Counted from the stretch's first letter, positions 21,540-32,640 are shown. The stretch: DNA of 64,000 bases from Paramacrobiotus metropolitanus (GCF_019649055.1 NW_026570379.1:184273-248272), one strand, 5' to 3'. Notes: generated by a model not told the origin, from the letters alone. Numbers and translations: made by a program.

Positions 21540-21922
21540 TGACGGAGAGACGAGTACGATAGGGATAATACCGTAATATCAATCCTACCGACCTGACTCA
21601 ACGACAGAGAATGAGCTGATAATCTCAATGTGGCATAACTAAATAATATGCATACGCTACGACCTACGCGAAGCGAGAATCTGACTGCATTCCGACGATA
21701 GATTTTAATAGAAAAACTCCGACACTGCCAAACTTCGAATGCGAAACAACTCATGCCAAAAGACTGCAACTCTCGGACTTATATAGGCGCGAAGCGCCTC
21801 CGTGTAGAAAAAGCCAAAAGTATATCCGAAGACAAAAGGAAAATGCTAGAAAGTACAAACATGTACGAGTACTGATGGAAAAAGTACTGTACTTAGCCGC
21901 TACCGTACACCATATTCCGTCA
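21540..21922 (-). repeat. 5' LTR of the Ty3/gypsy-type element
   Basis: A 383-bp LTR differing from 11191-11572 by about one base. It is followed by TTCA, also found just outside the other LTR, a likely 4-bp target-site duplication. Confidence 0.93.
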
Positions 21923-23215
21923 TTCACAATACTCCAGGGTAGCTCGATGCGGTGTAAACGGTGCTGGTGCTGATTAATGTGATTATCCACTGCCGTCTTG
22001 CCTCGTCGGGCAGCGTAGCAGTAAGTTAAGTATCCTTAAGGCTATAAGCTGCAGAGTATATTAGCATTTCCGCCAACGCTTACCATACCGCATCACTACA
22101 CACTCCCTACAGTTATCCTGTAGTATTTATTATAATTTTTGCACAAGCAAGCATGGATCCACTCGGCTTTATCGCAACCAGAACTGCGGCCGGAAGTTTT
22201 TTCGCTCGGCTGGTAATGCTCGCCATCATCGGGAAGCGTCGCCAGACGCCGGCTCCTCCGCGCATTGGACCGTAACAGCAATTGCTGTTACAATGAGCCG
22301 CGGACCCGGCGTCTGGCGAACATATGATTGCATGTATGATATTGTTACCGGAATTCTGTGACTTCCAACTGGCGTCGCAGCGGACGCATCATGCAAGGAT
22401 TCCGTCATGGAAATCCCTATATAATCGGATCGGAGCAGCAGAGAGGCCAGCAAACAACAATCATAGTCCTACCAGTTGTAGCTATGGATCAGCCAGAGGT
22501 GCTGTAATACTGCGCGTTCTACGTACCTTATACATGTGCATGTGCCAGACTACCAGTCATTTCACCCAAAAAAATCTGTATTACTAATAATTATAAGCTG
22601 TGAGCGAGTAAGTTGACGCTACAGATAAGGGGCGAAATGACTTACTTACAGTTAAAACCCAAAATAAAAACCTAAATATAGTTACTGCAAGGAGCGATTT
22701 TGCGGTGCCAGTAAAAAGTGCTGCCGGATCAGCCTGATAAAAATAATGCCGACCATCGGTACAGTAAGAAAAAATTCCCCGTCCCCGGCCATGAACATTT
22801 TGCAACCCTTCGGCGATAAGATAGCACAATTTGACCGGTCACGGCTTAGAGTGCTATGAAAAGCAGCATAATGTACAACGCTTCTGCTTTTACCACGGGA
22901 AAGTGCAGAGGAAATCAGTGGAAGAACCTGCCTGTTCATGTATCACAATGCGTATAAAGTGCTTAACGATTTTTATTCGTACTGGTATGTGTACAAATCC
23001 GGGAGGGAAAATCAGGCAAATGTTCAGACTGGAACTTTAAAAGAATTTATATAAGTGCGCCTTTGTATCTGTACTGTTAGTCAGCGTTGAATCATGCTTA
23101 ACTTCCGACAGTTCCAAGTTCTAGTACTTCACACGCGTTCACATAGTTGTCTGTTCACAGAATAATAGAATTTCTGGTGACAGGCAAGGAACGCAATCTA
23201 ACTAAATGTCGGCCG
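21923..23215. other. Intergenic DNA, no supported gene
   Basis: Short frames on both strands lack domains or splice context. The main structure is the hairpin at 22239-22319. Confidence 0.4.
22239..22319. repeat. 81-bp near-perfect hairpin
   Basis: Outer arms TCGCCAGACGCCGG (22239-22252) and CCGGCGTCTGGCGA (22306-22319) are exact complements. The centre is a perfect 20-bp palindrome (22272-22291, GTAACAGCAATTGCTGTTAC). The segments between pair with a few mismatches. It is loopless DNA of cruciform type rather than a typical pre-miRNA. Confidence 0.85.
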
Positions 23216-24953
23216 TTATCGCTGGATTAAACGTATGGCGTTATCGCTATCGTTCTCGTTCAGGCAGTGAGCGGCATAAATCTGCACCGCCGATTCCCGG
23301 AGGGTCTCCACGGCCTCCGCGCCACAGTATGCCGCCATTTTCGCACCGGCTTCACCACTCGCGTCCTCGATTCCCGCCGCGTTAACGCTGCAGTACAAAG
23401 CGGGAACATCAGTACAAAGTGTCTTTGCAACCCAATTTTCAATACGCATATACCGATATCTTTATCTTACCGACCAAAACGTATTATGCGTCGTTTTTAT
23501 AGACTCGTCAACGCGTGGTCAGTTTTAGTTCAGCTTGGTCCAATTCCATATCAATTCCATATTTTCCATAGGTGTGCCAATAGATATTTGTTTAGTTTTA
23601 TGAACCAGTGGTCAGAACTCAAAAGATGGTTTCACCAGGTTTTAAGTACAGGAAACGTAAAGAGCACTCGAAGAAGTATTCACTGCACAGCAATAAAAAG
23701 TACTTAACATAATAACTGTAACCACGGAGAGTCTATATAGTGGATGCATAAATTATTTTGGTTTTACTCTCTCCGTGGTTACAGTCTGGGCTTTATTCCG
23801 GTGTTCTACTCGTACGTTTCCCGTACTGAAGACCCGATGAAATTATTATTTTCTGACCAGAGGTCACTAAAATCTATTGGCACATCTGTGATATATGGAA
23901 TTTTTTAAGACAAAGCTGGACTTAAATTGACCACGCGTTGACGAGTCCATAAAAACGGCGCATAAATAAAAACGCTTTGCTCGGTAAGCTTGTTACTTGT
24001 ACGAGTATGAATAATATAAAGATGAGACACGTTTTGTATGTGCAAAGTGAAAACGTACAGTCGCGCAATTATACACCACTAAAAAAACTACCAGCAGGCA
24101 ACAGCCACATGGACACCACCTACTGGCAATATTCAACGTGACCGCACACTGGATGGCTGTTGACCGGGACGTCTTCTACCTCGTCTCTCGCCGTCGCTTC
24201 CGCGGCCCGGCGGACGGACTGTTGCAGCGTGGGATCGTGTTGGCGGCAGTGACTGAGCGCGCGATAGTACTGGACCGGGGCGATGCTCGTCGCGCAGAGA
24301 CGGCCCTTGGCGATGAGCATCTCGGAGTCGAACCATCCGCTGGGATTGTCCTGGAGGAATTCCGGGCAACTGGTCAGCAGGTTGCGGACGCAGTGTCCGG
24401 TGTTGTTGGAGTATCTGCAAAGCAGCCGCATGGAAAACACTACCAGTGAATTATTATTATTATTATTATTACTATTATTATTATTACCGAACAACAGCAG
24501 CCAAACTGTATTAACGGGAATACCATACCAGGCTACTGGAAAATGTTTTTGAGTAGAAAGTTACCCAGCTAAGAAATCGAAACCAAGACCTAAATCGAAT
24601 CCTAAAAGCAGCCGTACAGAGTACTATCACCACAGGTTATGGCCAGATGAACACAAGCAATAACGTGTAATTATCCTTAATGACAGAATGACGCACTAAT
24701 AATAGAAATACGGCGAATAAATGAAGCAACGTTAACCCACACCGGCAAAAGAAAAGGCTTCGTCCAACGGCTGGTATTCCCGCAGGGCCTCCGCGGTCAA
24801 CGGCCAGGATATGCTCAAGCTCATTAAGCGTTCAACGGTTAGGCGCTCTTGCTTGCCATACTCCTGGCACTGAGCGGCTAGTTCCTCGCAGTCCAGACTG
24901 ACGACGATGCGGGCAAACACCGCCAAGGAAAACAACGTTATTTGTCGAAGCAT
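23216..24953 (-). CDS. Secreted Cys-rich protein, three or more exons, unrecognised
   Basis: Exon 1 starts at ATG 24951-24953 with a signal peptide (MLRQITLFSLAVFARIVVS) followed by LDCEELAAQCQEYG. Exon 2 (24124-24414) follows a TTTGCAG acceptor and has regularly spaced Cys (HCVRNLLTSCPEF, GRLCATSI, LSHCRQHD, VCGHVEYC); its donor is GTAGGT. Exon 3 (23216-23387) follows CTGCAG, joins exon 2 in phase, adds two more Cys and ends in TAA. The exon 1-2 join is unresolved: the donors visible near 24740 leave the wrong phase, so a small exon may be missing or one base wrong. The intron between exons 2 and 3 holds a foldback element. A secreted, disulfide-linked protein is likely; the family was not recognised. 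Confidence 0.6.
23440..24020. mobile_element. Foldback element with ~290-bp inverted arms
   Basis: Left arm (about 23440-23730) and right arm (about 23765-24020) are imperfect reverse complements meeting near 23740 (CTCTCCGTGGTTACAG on one side, CTGTAACCACGGAGAG on the other). Single-arm copies occur at 1-182 and 935-1235. There is no coding capacity. It lies wholly within an intron of the minus-strand secreted gene. Confidence 0.8.
24451..24486. repeat. (TTA)n microsatellite
   Basis: About twelve TTA units with one ACT interruption, just upstream of exon 2 of the secreted gene on the minus strand (intron side). Confidence 0.9.
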
Positions 24954-24977
24954 TCTGCGATCTATAGTTAACCACAA

Positions 24978-25850
24978 TATATTCTGGCTGTCGTAAGAAT
25001 AGTTAGTTCTTTAAAATGTGCGGTGGAATTATGGCGTTATATACCGGCCGATGCTGTCATGGTGAAGGCATGCTCACCAGCCTTTCTAAATTATCATTCT
25101 ATTTTACAAAAACATAGCTGATAGCCGTACTTTGCGATTGCTTTATTCGGCTACTTGTTCGAAAACGGCTCGGTTTACATACTTACTCTCATTCTCCTAA
25201 CTTCTCTGTATGTATGCATTTCTGAGCGGGTATAGGCTTAGTATGCTATGCTATATATGCTATGGTAACAGTCAGGATATGGTCGATTTATTCGGTGATA
25301 AGGCAAACTTTTTCACAAGTTCGTGGAATGTGGTTTATAGTATATTACACATAGACACTCGTTGTGATGGAAAAATTGAGAACTTATGGGCGATTTTTAT
25401 CCTTCGCGGTGCAGTGCTTTGGATACCGAAATAATCTAAAGTACGCAGTTTGGTTTTGAGTCGATTCGCATCTCGATTTGGACCCAGCGTGCGATATATA
25501 TACTTAATTGCTGCTGAGAATATGGAAATTAACGACGCTGTCTCTAAGTCGTTTCTCGGGTGTGATTCCTAACACAGGGACTATTATCTGTAAGTCATGC
25601 AAAATTCCTGAAAAAATATATACATGTAACCAAAGAAATTCCCGGGAAATGGTTATTCAGAAGAAAAACTAGCTTGCAGCAGGACATCTTCCCGGCAGAA
25701 GTACCCCGTTACAGGGACAAACATTCTTCACGCGTGCAACTAAATTAAAACAGTAAAAAAATTTAAAAAAAAATGGGTCTGTTTCACTAGGTTGACGATG
25801 TGTGACATACAGGGCAACCGGCAAAAGTCTGTGACTAAGAGCGCAAATTG
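24978..25850. other. Intergenic DNA, nothing recognised
   Basis: AT-rich sequence without supported exons. A 74-codon open stretch at 25210-25434 has no family resemblance and was not called. Confidence 0.4.
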
Positions 25851-25859
25851 TGATGTATG

Positions 25860-26275
25860 AGCTGAACAACTACTGTAACTCCCGGCGTAAAGCGACGGCC
25901 AATGTCAAAACGCCGGCAGAATTTTCTGCCGACCGAATTTTTGTGCGGTCAAAATGCCGGCCGAATTTTCTGCCGGCAGAATTTTTGAGGGGTCAAAACG
26001 CCGGCCGAATTTCCGGTGGTCAAAATGCCGGCAGAATTTTTTCAACGTTTTCAGCTAAAAGTAAAAATTTAAAAATAATACCTGCCTCGAGGCATACTTG
26101 GCACGCGGTGTATAACAAAGATCTGGATCTTACAGTTACATAAGGATCTTTATCGGCATGCTTTAGTGCTGTTGCATTGACAGCGTGTATAGAAACTCCC
26201 GGGAGACTGGGAGAGAAAGAAAAGCCGCGCAAAACAGACAAACAAGGTGTTCAACAATGCCACAGCGGCAATAAC
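25860..26275 (+). repeat. Dispersed repeat with CCGGC/GAATTTT tandem core, copy A
   Basis: The core is a tandem series of variants of GGTCAAAACGCCGGCAGAATTTT, about four to five units at 25900-26045, flanked by ACGGCCAATGTCAAAACGCC and CCTCGAGGCATACTTGGCAC. The same family lies inverted at 26635-26910, with fewer core units, so the core expanded after dispersal. Confidence 0.75.
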
Positions 26276-26634
26276 ACCGAAGTGTGATTTTGTCTGATTC
26301 CTTTTGGAACGTACCTGAGATGAGCCAGAACTTCAGAGTCTAGACTGGCACAGCTGACTCTCGTGAAGGAATTTCTACGCGCAGACGCGCTCACAAAGAA
26401 AATGCGTTCGTCGATGCATTTAACGTATAACATTATTCGTCGCGCAGCACAGCAGGTATATGTCAGGTATATGATTAGATGATTGGTTTCTGAAAGCGCA
26501 TTGCATACTCCTTTAATTTTGCTTATTTGTCGGACGATGGAACATGTATGGGTACAGGTAGAAGCTTCTTCTGAAACGAATACAGTACATAATATGTTAA
26601 CCCTTTACTTTATGCGAGGATCGCTTTAAGTTGG

Positions 26635-26910
26635 TTTTCTACCTATTTTGTGGCACCTTGTTTGTCTTTTGCGCGGCCTCTTGATTCTCTTTTTGCGAGT
26701 TTTTATACACCCTGTCAAAGCAACACTAAAATCGTGCCGATAAAGAAACTGGTATAATTGCATAAGTGTAGATTCCCAAACCTTTGTTATACACCGCGTG
26801 CCAAGTATGCCTCGAGGCAAAAATTCGGCATTTTGACCACACAAAAATTCGGTCGGCAGAAAATTCTGCCGGCGTTTTGACATTGGCCAAAGCGACAGTT
26901 GAACAATAGT
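26635..26910 (-). repeat. Dispersed repeat with CCGGC/GAATTTT core, copy B
   Basis: Inverted relative to copy A. It shares the CTCGAGGCATACTTGGCACG block, GTGTATAACAAAG and the CTGCCGGCGTTTTGACATTG end. The pair could also be the two ends of one larger inverted-repeat element of about 1 kb. Confidence 0.7.
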
Positions 26911-27500
26911 AAATAAGGAAGTACAGATAAAAATTAATAATACGAGTATTAGTAAAGTAAGTAGCCATGTGCACTGTGCAGTAATAGCACTAGTACAATA
27001 TTCAGTAGAAAATTGGCAGTAGTTGCAGGGAGTGGCGGGAGAGCAGACAACACTGCCAACAGGAAGTTCCGTCGTGACGATCCGCACGGGTTTCGGGGAT
27101 TCGACGCCACACGATGCCCCGGACCCGGCGACCTAACGGGGGACGAGCGCAGCGATATGGAGCAATCCGCTGTACTTGTATAGCGAATTCCTCCACATCG
27201 CTGCACTCGTCCCATTTCCATACAACATAAGGAATCGGACTAGAACAGCGCCCGTTTCTGACAATTCTTGAAATAAAATCTTGAAAATTGCCCTTTTTAA
27301 GGCAGGAATCTAGTGCTTCCAGCCATAAGAGCAATACACATTAGGTTAGACTGAATAATTAAACTCCGGCCGATGGCGGTGTTTCTGCGTCTTTGGAGCT
27401 CGGCTGAATCATGGTACAGGTTTTGCAGTTTTGGTAAACGTCACTGTGCAATCATGACATCTGTGAAGCAGCTTGGAAACAAGTTGTTGTATTGACAACA
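26911..27500. other. Region with an unassigned open frame, minus strand
   Basis: A minus-strand open stretch (27002-27334) contains plausible protein sequence (FISRIVRNGRCSSPIPYVVW, then KWDECSDVEEFAIQVQ) without a start, splice frame or family match. It could be a decayed exon. Nothing else was seen. Confidence 0.25.
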
Positions 27501-27507
27501 AGATGAA

Positions 27508-27920
27508 TCCATGTTTATGAGATTTATTGCTAAACTTGTGTTTGTGCTTGATGCGTTATATTACAGTTTGTTCAACTGCGTATGTGTGTATGGCTTTGGC
27601 CATAACGACTGACAATCTAAACTCCTAAAAGATTGCTCTCATGTTTTATTGTCATACGAAGTTGTGAATGTTTATTGTCATCTGGTAAGTTACCAAACTT
27701 TCTAGAGTTGCTGCAACACGGTTGCCCTGAGATATAAGGTGTTGTTCTGCTGTGTATGATATCGATCATTCCAGCCTTCGGTCGACCATTTCCTGTTGCT
27801 TTCCATCTCATTGATATTACCGCTTGTTTTGTTATTAAAGTTATTGTCAAGAACTAATGCTTTCCCTTTCCGTCAGCACAGTACCAGTATATTACGCAGT
27901 CATATGCGGCACTCACCCCG
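27508..27920 (+). repeat. ~400-bp dispersed repeat, solo-LTR-like, copy 1
   Basis: This closely resembles 32788-33185 in the same orientation: starts TGTTTATGAG, shares TTTATTGCTAAACTTGTGTTTG, GATATCGATCATTCCAGC and TTCCGTCAGCACAGTA, and ends TACGCAGTCATA with GGCA. The TG...CA ends, the length and the absence of coding sequence fit a solo LTR, but no target duplication could be confirmed. Confidence 0.55.
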
Positions 27921-27984
27921 TTCAGCTGTATTTTGCCGAAGTGTTTCGGGGCGAAATTAAATGACCTTTTCAAAATAAGTCCAA

Positions 27985-28685
27985 CATCGAAATTTATAAT
28001 ATTATGCTATACGATCTTAAGGGATTTGGCCCGGTACATAGCACTAAATTCATGTAGATTAACGGGAATATTCGCTTTCGCGCACTTGCAAACACGTTTT
28101 AGGGTTGGTTTTGACATTGTATAGCCAAATGATTTGTATACAAAGGCGTGCATTGCCGGCGCAACATCCGGTTGCGAAGTTATGAGCGCAACAAAATTGT
28201 AAAGTTTAATGCATTCCGGTGTTTAAAGTCATATGGACCGATCTTTCAAATTTTGCACGTAAATGCACAGAACCATGAACATCGTTCTTACACCTAGCCA
28301 GACTTGAAGATTTTTTTCGATTTTAAAATTTTTGAAATTCTTTATAAAATTTGAAAACATGCTAGAACAGTGAATCGATGTAAGAACGATCTTCATGGTT
28401 ATGCGTATTTATGTATGTGCAAAATTTGAAAGGATCGGTCCATAACGAGACTTTGGTACACCTGAATGCATTTAATCTTTTGGAATTTTGTTGCCTTCAC
28501 AACTCCGCAACCGGATGTTGCGCGAAAACGGATTTCGCACCTTCGTATACAATTCTTTTGGCTACAAAATACCATAAAAGCAATGCAAAACGTGTTTGGG
28601 AGTGCGCGACAGCGAAAGTCCCCGTAAATGTACGCGAATTTGGTGCTATGTACCAAGCCAAATCCCTTAAGTTGTATTCTGAGTT
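27985..28685. mobile_element. Foldback element with ~300-bp arms
   Basis: Left arm (about 27985-28295) and right arm (about 28385-28685) are inverted copies at perhaps 70-75% identity. Matching blocks include CTTAAGGGATTTGGC with GCCAAATCCCTTAAG, CAACATCCGGTTGCG with CGCAACCGGATGTTG, and a GAACGATCTTCATGGT block near the centre. The loop is about 90 bp. No open frame spans it. Confidence 0.75.
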
Positions 28686-28869
28686 TGTGTTCTTCGTTTT
28701 CTAACAAATTAACCCGCTGGGGGCTGCGGTCAGCTGCAGTCGGTGCGGTTGGCGCAGTATCCACGCGTTCATGTCGCGCAGCACGTGCCGGCGCTTCAGG
28801 GTGTTTTTATTAAACGCTCTTATTAAAAATCATCGCGCAGTTATGGTAATAAAGAAAGAAACTCGCTAT

Positions 28870-30100
28870 ATTAATCACAACAGCAAACCTTCATTAAACT
28901 ATCCACTCCGTCCATCGTGCCAAGGATAGATGCTGCATTTCCGCGCTGAATCTCCAACGATAGTCGTTGACGCAGAAACTCGTGTGATCGACGCTCTCCT
29001 GTGTGCTCCTGAAGTCTTTTGCCCAACTCCTGCACAATGGCGATAGCCGATGGGCACTAAGGACCCTTCGTCTCAAAGGCGATCGGAGAAAAAATGTAGC
29101 GCCCTTGCAGATAGGCATACAGTCGGGACTTCTTTTCTTCTGCTTGTACAGCAGCATCACCTGCCGTAATCGACGTAGGCGGGAAATGGGAAAGGGCCAT
29201 TGTGTCGACGCACGTCACATCCCAGGCCAGACACATTCCTCTTTTCCAGGCGAATGTTGTACAGCCGTCAGGGCGTTGATCTGTCATGGAGGACGTGCCG
29301 CGTGGTTCGAGCTTAGCAGGGACACCAGCTGTGCAAGCCGCCTGCATGCTGCCGGTGCCGGTTAGCCGGATGTGCGCGTGTGTGGTGGCGCGTGCCAGCC
29401 AGACGCCGCAAAAGGATGGCACCAGTCGTGTGGATCACTGATTCCCACCATTCCTAGCTTACCTAATTCACAGCTGCTCATGCGTTGTCATGTTTACATG
29501 TTTCTGAGTGAGAGAGAACTGTTACAATGGTGCACATAAGGAATGTGGCTACATTGTGGTGATCTGTACGAGTATGTTCGTCTGATGTGTGTCAGAAGGA
29601 TACGTGATTTCTGTCGGTCATATTTAATCGCTTGTTAATGCTTTACACATTATCATTACGTTACACCGAATCTGGAGTTCAGCAGTTATCCGTTAATCAT
29701 TACAACGTTAAACAACCAGTTATTGCGCAGTGTACGGTTACGAGTCTATCAGCTGAAGCACAGGCGCGGCACGTAATACTGTTAAGCCCTCCATGGCGCG
29801 CATGCCCACCAGCCGAGTAGCTGCATGATAATCCGTGGTGGCCCAACTTGTCAACATGTTTGTGACATTTGGTGCAGTTATGTGGCTCGCAGATATCCGC
29901 TCCCAGACGCAGGCCAATTGAAATTTTCATCGTTTCGTCGTCGAGTAGGTTGCCGATGTGGGCTGAAGGAAGTGCACTGAGCCAAAAACCGGCTTCCGGT
30001 CAGAACTGTGCAAGAAGGCGCGCTGTTGTCCACCGACACCCTGGCTTGTAGCGCGTCCGACGCGTGAAAATCCACCTGGGAAAAGGTCACACTGCCCCGG
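28870..30100 (-). mobile_element. LINE (non-LTR) 3' remnant, 5'-truncated and broken
   Basis: Minus-strand translation gives, in order and in shifting frames, segments typical of the region after reverse transcriptase in many invertebrate non-LTR elements: LPSAHIGNLLDDETMKI, IGLRLGADICEPHNC, KLGHHGLSCSYSAGG (Cys/His-rich), RPDGCTTFAW, GMCLAWDVTCVDTMA, FSPIAFETKGP, then AIVQELGKRLQEHTGERRS and EIQRGNAASILGTMDG. I count at least two frame changes (one just after FETKGP near 29057, one near 29935). A non-homologous insert of about 370 bp (roughly 29370-29740) splits the Cys/His part from the DGCT part. The reverse transcriptase itself is missing, so it is a dead 5'-truncated copy. Confidence 0.6.
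29370..29740. other. Insert within the LINE remnant
   Basis: AT-rich sequence that interrupts the LINE-derived coding sequence. No inverted repeats or coding capacity were recognised, so its class is unknown. Confidence 0.35.
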
Positions 30101-30119
30101 GTGCACGTCGCCGTGATCA

Positions 30120-30715
30120 CATCCGGTGGCGTACAGGTTTCCGGCGTCCCTAGTGTCGTTCAAAGGACCATTGCAGGTCGCGGAGATCATCGAGGGTGCT
30201 TCGGAGGTCGGCGGAGCGTTCGGATTCACGCAAGTTTCGTAGTACGACATCCGGGATAATCGGCTTTCTCGTGGTCCTCCCGGACCGCCGACGGACCACT
30301 CGTGGCTGAAGGGGCACCGTCCCGCAGCGAAACCGGAACCAGGGCTTGACGTCCTCCGTCCCCAGCGCCGTCTCGTACGCCAAGCCGACGATCCCGAACG
30401 CCGCACAGCAGGCGCAGTCCGGCGTGACGTTCGGGCACAGGAAATTGTTCCCAAAGGTCACTGTCGACTGCCATGTCAGACTGAGGGTGTCCAGGACGCT
30501 GCGCGGGGAAAGGTCACATTGCCATCGAATTGCAGAGAGAACAAATTACCGAAGACGAAGTTGCGGGTGTCGAAGGCGCGTCCGGATGGAGATGGCTGAC
30601 GTCGCTGTGGGACAGGTTCAGGATCCGGAGAATATCTGTATAACTGGTAGCGGTGTTCTGATCACCGCAATAAGAATCTTTGACACCTCCGTTGATCGGC
30701 CTCCACTGTGACTAT
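30120..30715 (-). pseudogene. LRR-protein fragment with frame breaks
   Basis: The minus strand encodes a leucine-rich-repeat unit (LRILNLSHSDVSHLHPDA) followed in other frames by FVFGNLFSLQFDGNVTF, LDTLSLTWQSTVTFGNNFLC and a Cys-rich cap-like stretch (CPNVTPDCACCAAFG). Next comes a charged tail, then YYETCVNPNAPPTSEAPSM. The reading frame changes about three times, near 30550-30570, near 30500 and near 30240, each consistent with one-base indels. The pattern is that of an extracellular LRR protein C-terminus. It abuts the LINE remnant at about 30100. It may be a true pseudogene or a gene with assembly errors; no upstream LRR exons were found. Confidence 0.5.
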
Positions 30716-30720
30716 ATAGA

Positions 30721-31587
30721 CAGGAATGATCTCCGTCGATGCCGGTATAGTTCAGCCTTGCAGTCGGATTATTCGCCCAGCCACATCTCTCATCATCCCT
30801 GCCATCCATCCTCACGATACGTATCCACCAGACCGCCAACTGCGGCTGTTCACTCGCAACAAGATTTTATTCAGCACGTGCTGCGCGCTACGAAGTTACG
30901 CAATAGTATCGATCCGTCGCCGTTTCTCGCTGCTGATCCGACGAGCAGTTCCTTCTGCACTGGCGCATATGCATTTTCTCCGCACTATCCCCTTAGATTC
31001 CAGTTAAGCCGATTCCCAGTTTCTTCTCCCAACCTTGTTCCTTGTTGAAGCGTTCTTCGTCCGCTGATTCGATTGCGAGTGTTGCCAATACAGACGATAG
31101 TAGGCCTGGAATTGTTGGCTAGTCTGATTATGCTGGTTTCCCAATTGTTAAGTAACTAGTTCAAGAATAATTTTAACTATTCGTGGAGCGTTCGTTCTGC
31201 GTGGCCTTGTCTACCTGTTTCCTGACAAGTGAGTCGCACCATGGATTTTATGCAGTTTTACGCACTTTGATGGAAAACTAAAGCATTTTATGTGGTTTGC
31301 CAAATATGTTTTGTCTTATTTAACAGAAAGACGCTGCCTTAAATGAAAACGTCGGCAGCCGCTATATGTGTCTGAGCGCAGTACCTATGGCGGAAAAATT
31401 TACTAACCGTGCCGTATTTAACATTTGAACACTGGATGTGCAAACATATCTATATATTGTAAGTACTTCCTTAAGCTGTCCCTTAACTTCCTCATATGGC
31501 GACATTTACTTCCTTGTATGACGTCATTTCTTACTTCCGTAGCGGATCGAGGATTTTTAATTTTGTCTGAATTAGAGGGCCTTTGCT
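30721..31587. other. Intergenic DNA, no supported gene
   Basis: Overlapping short plus-strand frames (30680-31048) look like chance openings of GC-rich sequence antisense to the LRR fragment's upstream side. Nothing recognised. Confidence 0.35.
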
Positions 31588-32640
31588 GTGCTCCGTTCGA
31601 TTAATGAAATCCTAATAGTTTGTATCTTACAAGTACCAGGTTCAACTGTATATTCCATTGCAGGTAGCATGCCTTTGGGAAAATTTCTTCTTCTCCCTAT
31701 ATACAGGCCGGAATACTCCTTAGAATCGGACAGTGGTCTGTATGATCCGTTTGTAGTGGATATACTGGGAGCGTCCGGTGAACTGATGCGTGGGTATGTC
31801 TGTGATGTGGACGAGCACGGCGTGTCCGTTAGGCTGGACGCCCATACGGTGCAGCATGCCGCGTATGGTGATGTGTGGAGTGTTAAAGACCCCGATTTCG
31901 ATGAATCCACTACGGACCTGAGCTCGGGCGATATCGAAGTTCGCATCGACCTCCAGGACAGCGGCGTGGCGGCGTGGACGCCGGCTCGCTTGGTGGACAG
32001 CATTCGCTGGGCGGAGACCGAATGGTTCCTGCCTAGTTCGTGCGGGTATTCGGGTCGTCACCGTGGAAGTGCCCCAAGCGGATGCCATCGTAGGGCACTA
32101 CACCGTCATTGATGGACCCACCGCACTGACGCAACGGCTGCGCCGGCGCGGAGATCACGGCCCGCTCGTGCCTCGTGGTGCTTTTCAAAAGGTCCGCGCC
32201 CATGTTCCGTCCGAGCCCATGTTCCGTCCGTCCGAGAAGTATCCGCATCCCGTGCGCTTTCTGCAAGCAGCGTGTTCCTTCCCACGATTCCATACATACT
32301 GGCTGCGAGACTCGCACACGATGCTGCTGGGCCTTCACGATGACTATATGGAGCTGCTGCTGGCCCCCCCGAGCGCGCGGAAATGTATAACGAAGTGAAG
32401 AACTACTACCTCGCCGACACAGGCCGCTATGACGGTTTTCTAGTGCGGAGAGCGACAACGGAATTTGTGGAAGGCTTGTTCGTTATGCAGCAGCGGACGG
32501 TCGGCGACATACTCGGTGGCTTAGTCTGCACCGTTCTACAGTCCGAAGGTAGGACATTCGAGCACTTGAACCAAAAATATATATGTACTGCAAAAGCTGG
32601 CAGTCTCACTAAAGCAACTATCAGCGGCAAAACTAGTAAA
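31588..32640 (+). pseudogene. F-box/LRR-family locus, N-terminal module, frame-broken
   Basis: After a plausible acceptor (CCATTGCAG, about 31663), a start at 31669 (MPLGKFLLLP) opens a domain with YDPFVVDILGASGELMRGYV, VCDVDEHGVSVRLDAHTV and DIEVRIDLQDSGVAAWTPAR. The frame changes near 32040-32060 into VTVEVPQADAIVGHYTVIDG, PRGAFQKVRAHVPSEPMF and FHTYWLRDSHTMLLGLHDD. It changes again near 32380 into EMYNEVKNYYLADTGRYDGF and TEFVEGLFVMQQRTVGDI. The layout resembles the N-terminal module of a large F-box protein family I recall from tardigrades (from memory, unverified). Two one-base-type breaks make it a pseudogene or a locus with assembly errors. The likely continuation is at 33791-34759. 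Confidence 0.5.

Larger units (their letters stand above)
11191..21922 (-). mobile_element. Ty3/gypsy-type LTR retrotransposon, young, nearly whole
   Basis: A 10.7-kb element on the minus strand, bounded by LTRs of 382 and 383 bp that begin TGACGG and end CCGTCA, with a probable 4-bp target duplication TTCA. In transcription order it has the 5' LTR, a tRNA-Lys-like primer site, a ~730-bp leader, a coiled-coil ORF, a gag-protease ORF, a reverse transcriptase-RNase H-integrase region, an RGG-rich ORF, a polypurine tract and the 3' LTR. The order RT-RH-IN places it in the Ty3/gypsy (Metaviridae) group. The LTRs differ by about one base, so insertion is recent. It looks nearly whole, with about one break in pol. 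No envelope-like ORF with a signal peptide or membrane anchor was seen. Confidence 0.92.

Noticed and set aside
22239-22319. Hairpin as a pre-miRNA
   Set aside because: The centre is a perfect palindrome without a terminal loop and the stem is too uniform; no evidence of processing.
24138-24449. Plus-strand 103-codon frame opposite exon 2 of the secreted gene
   Set aside because: The minus strand has regular Cys spacing and in-phase splice sites, so the plus frame is a shadow.
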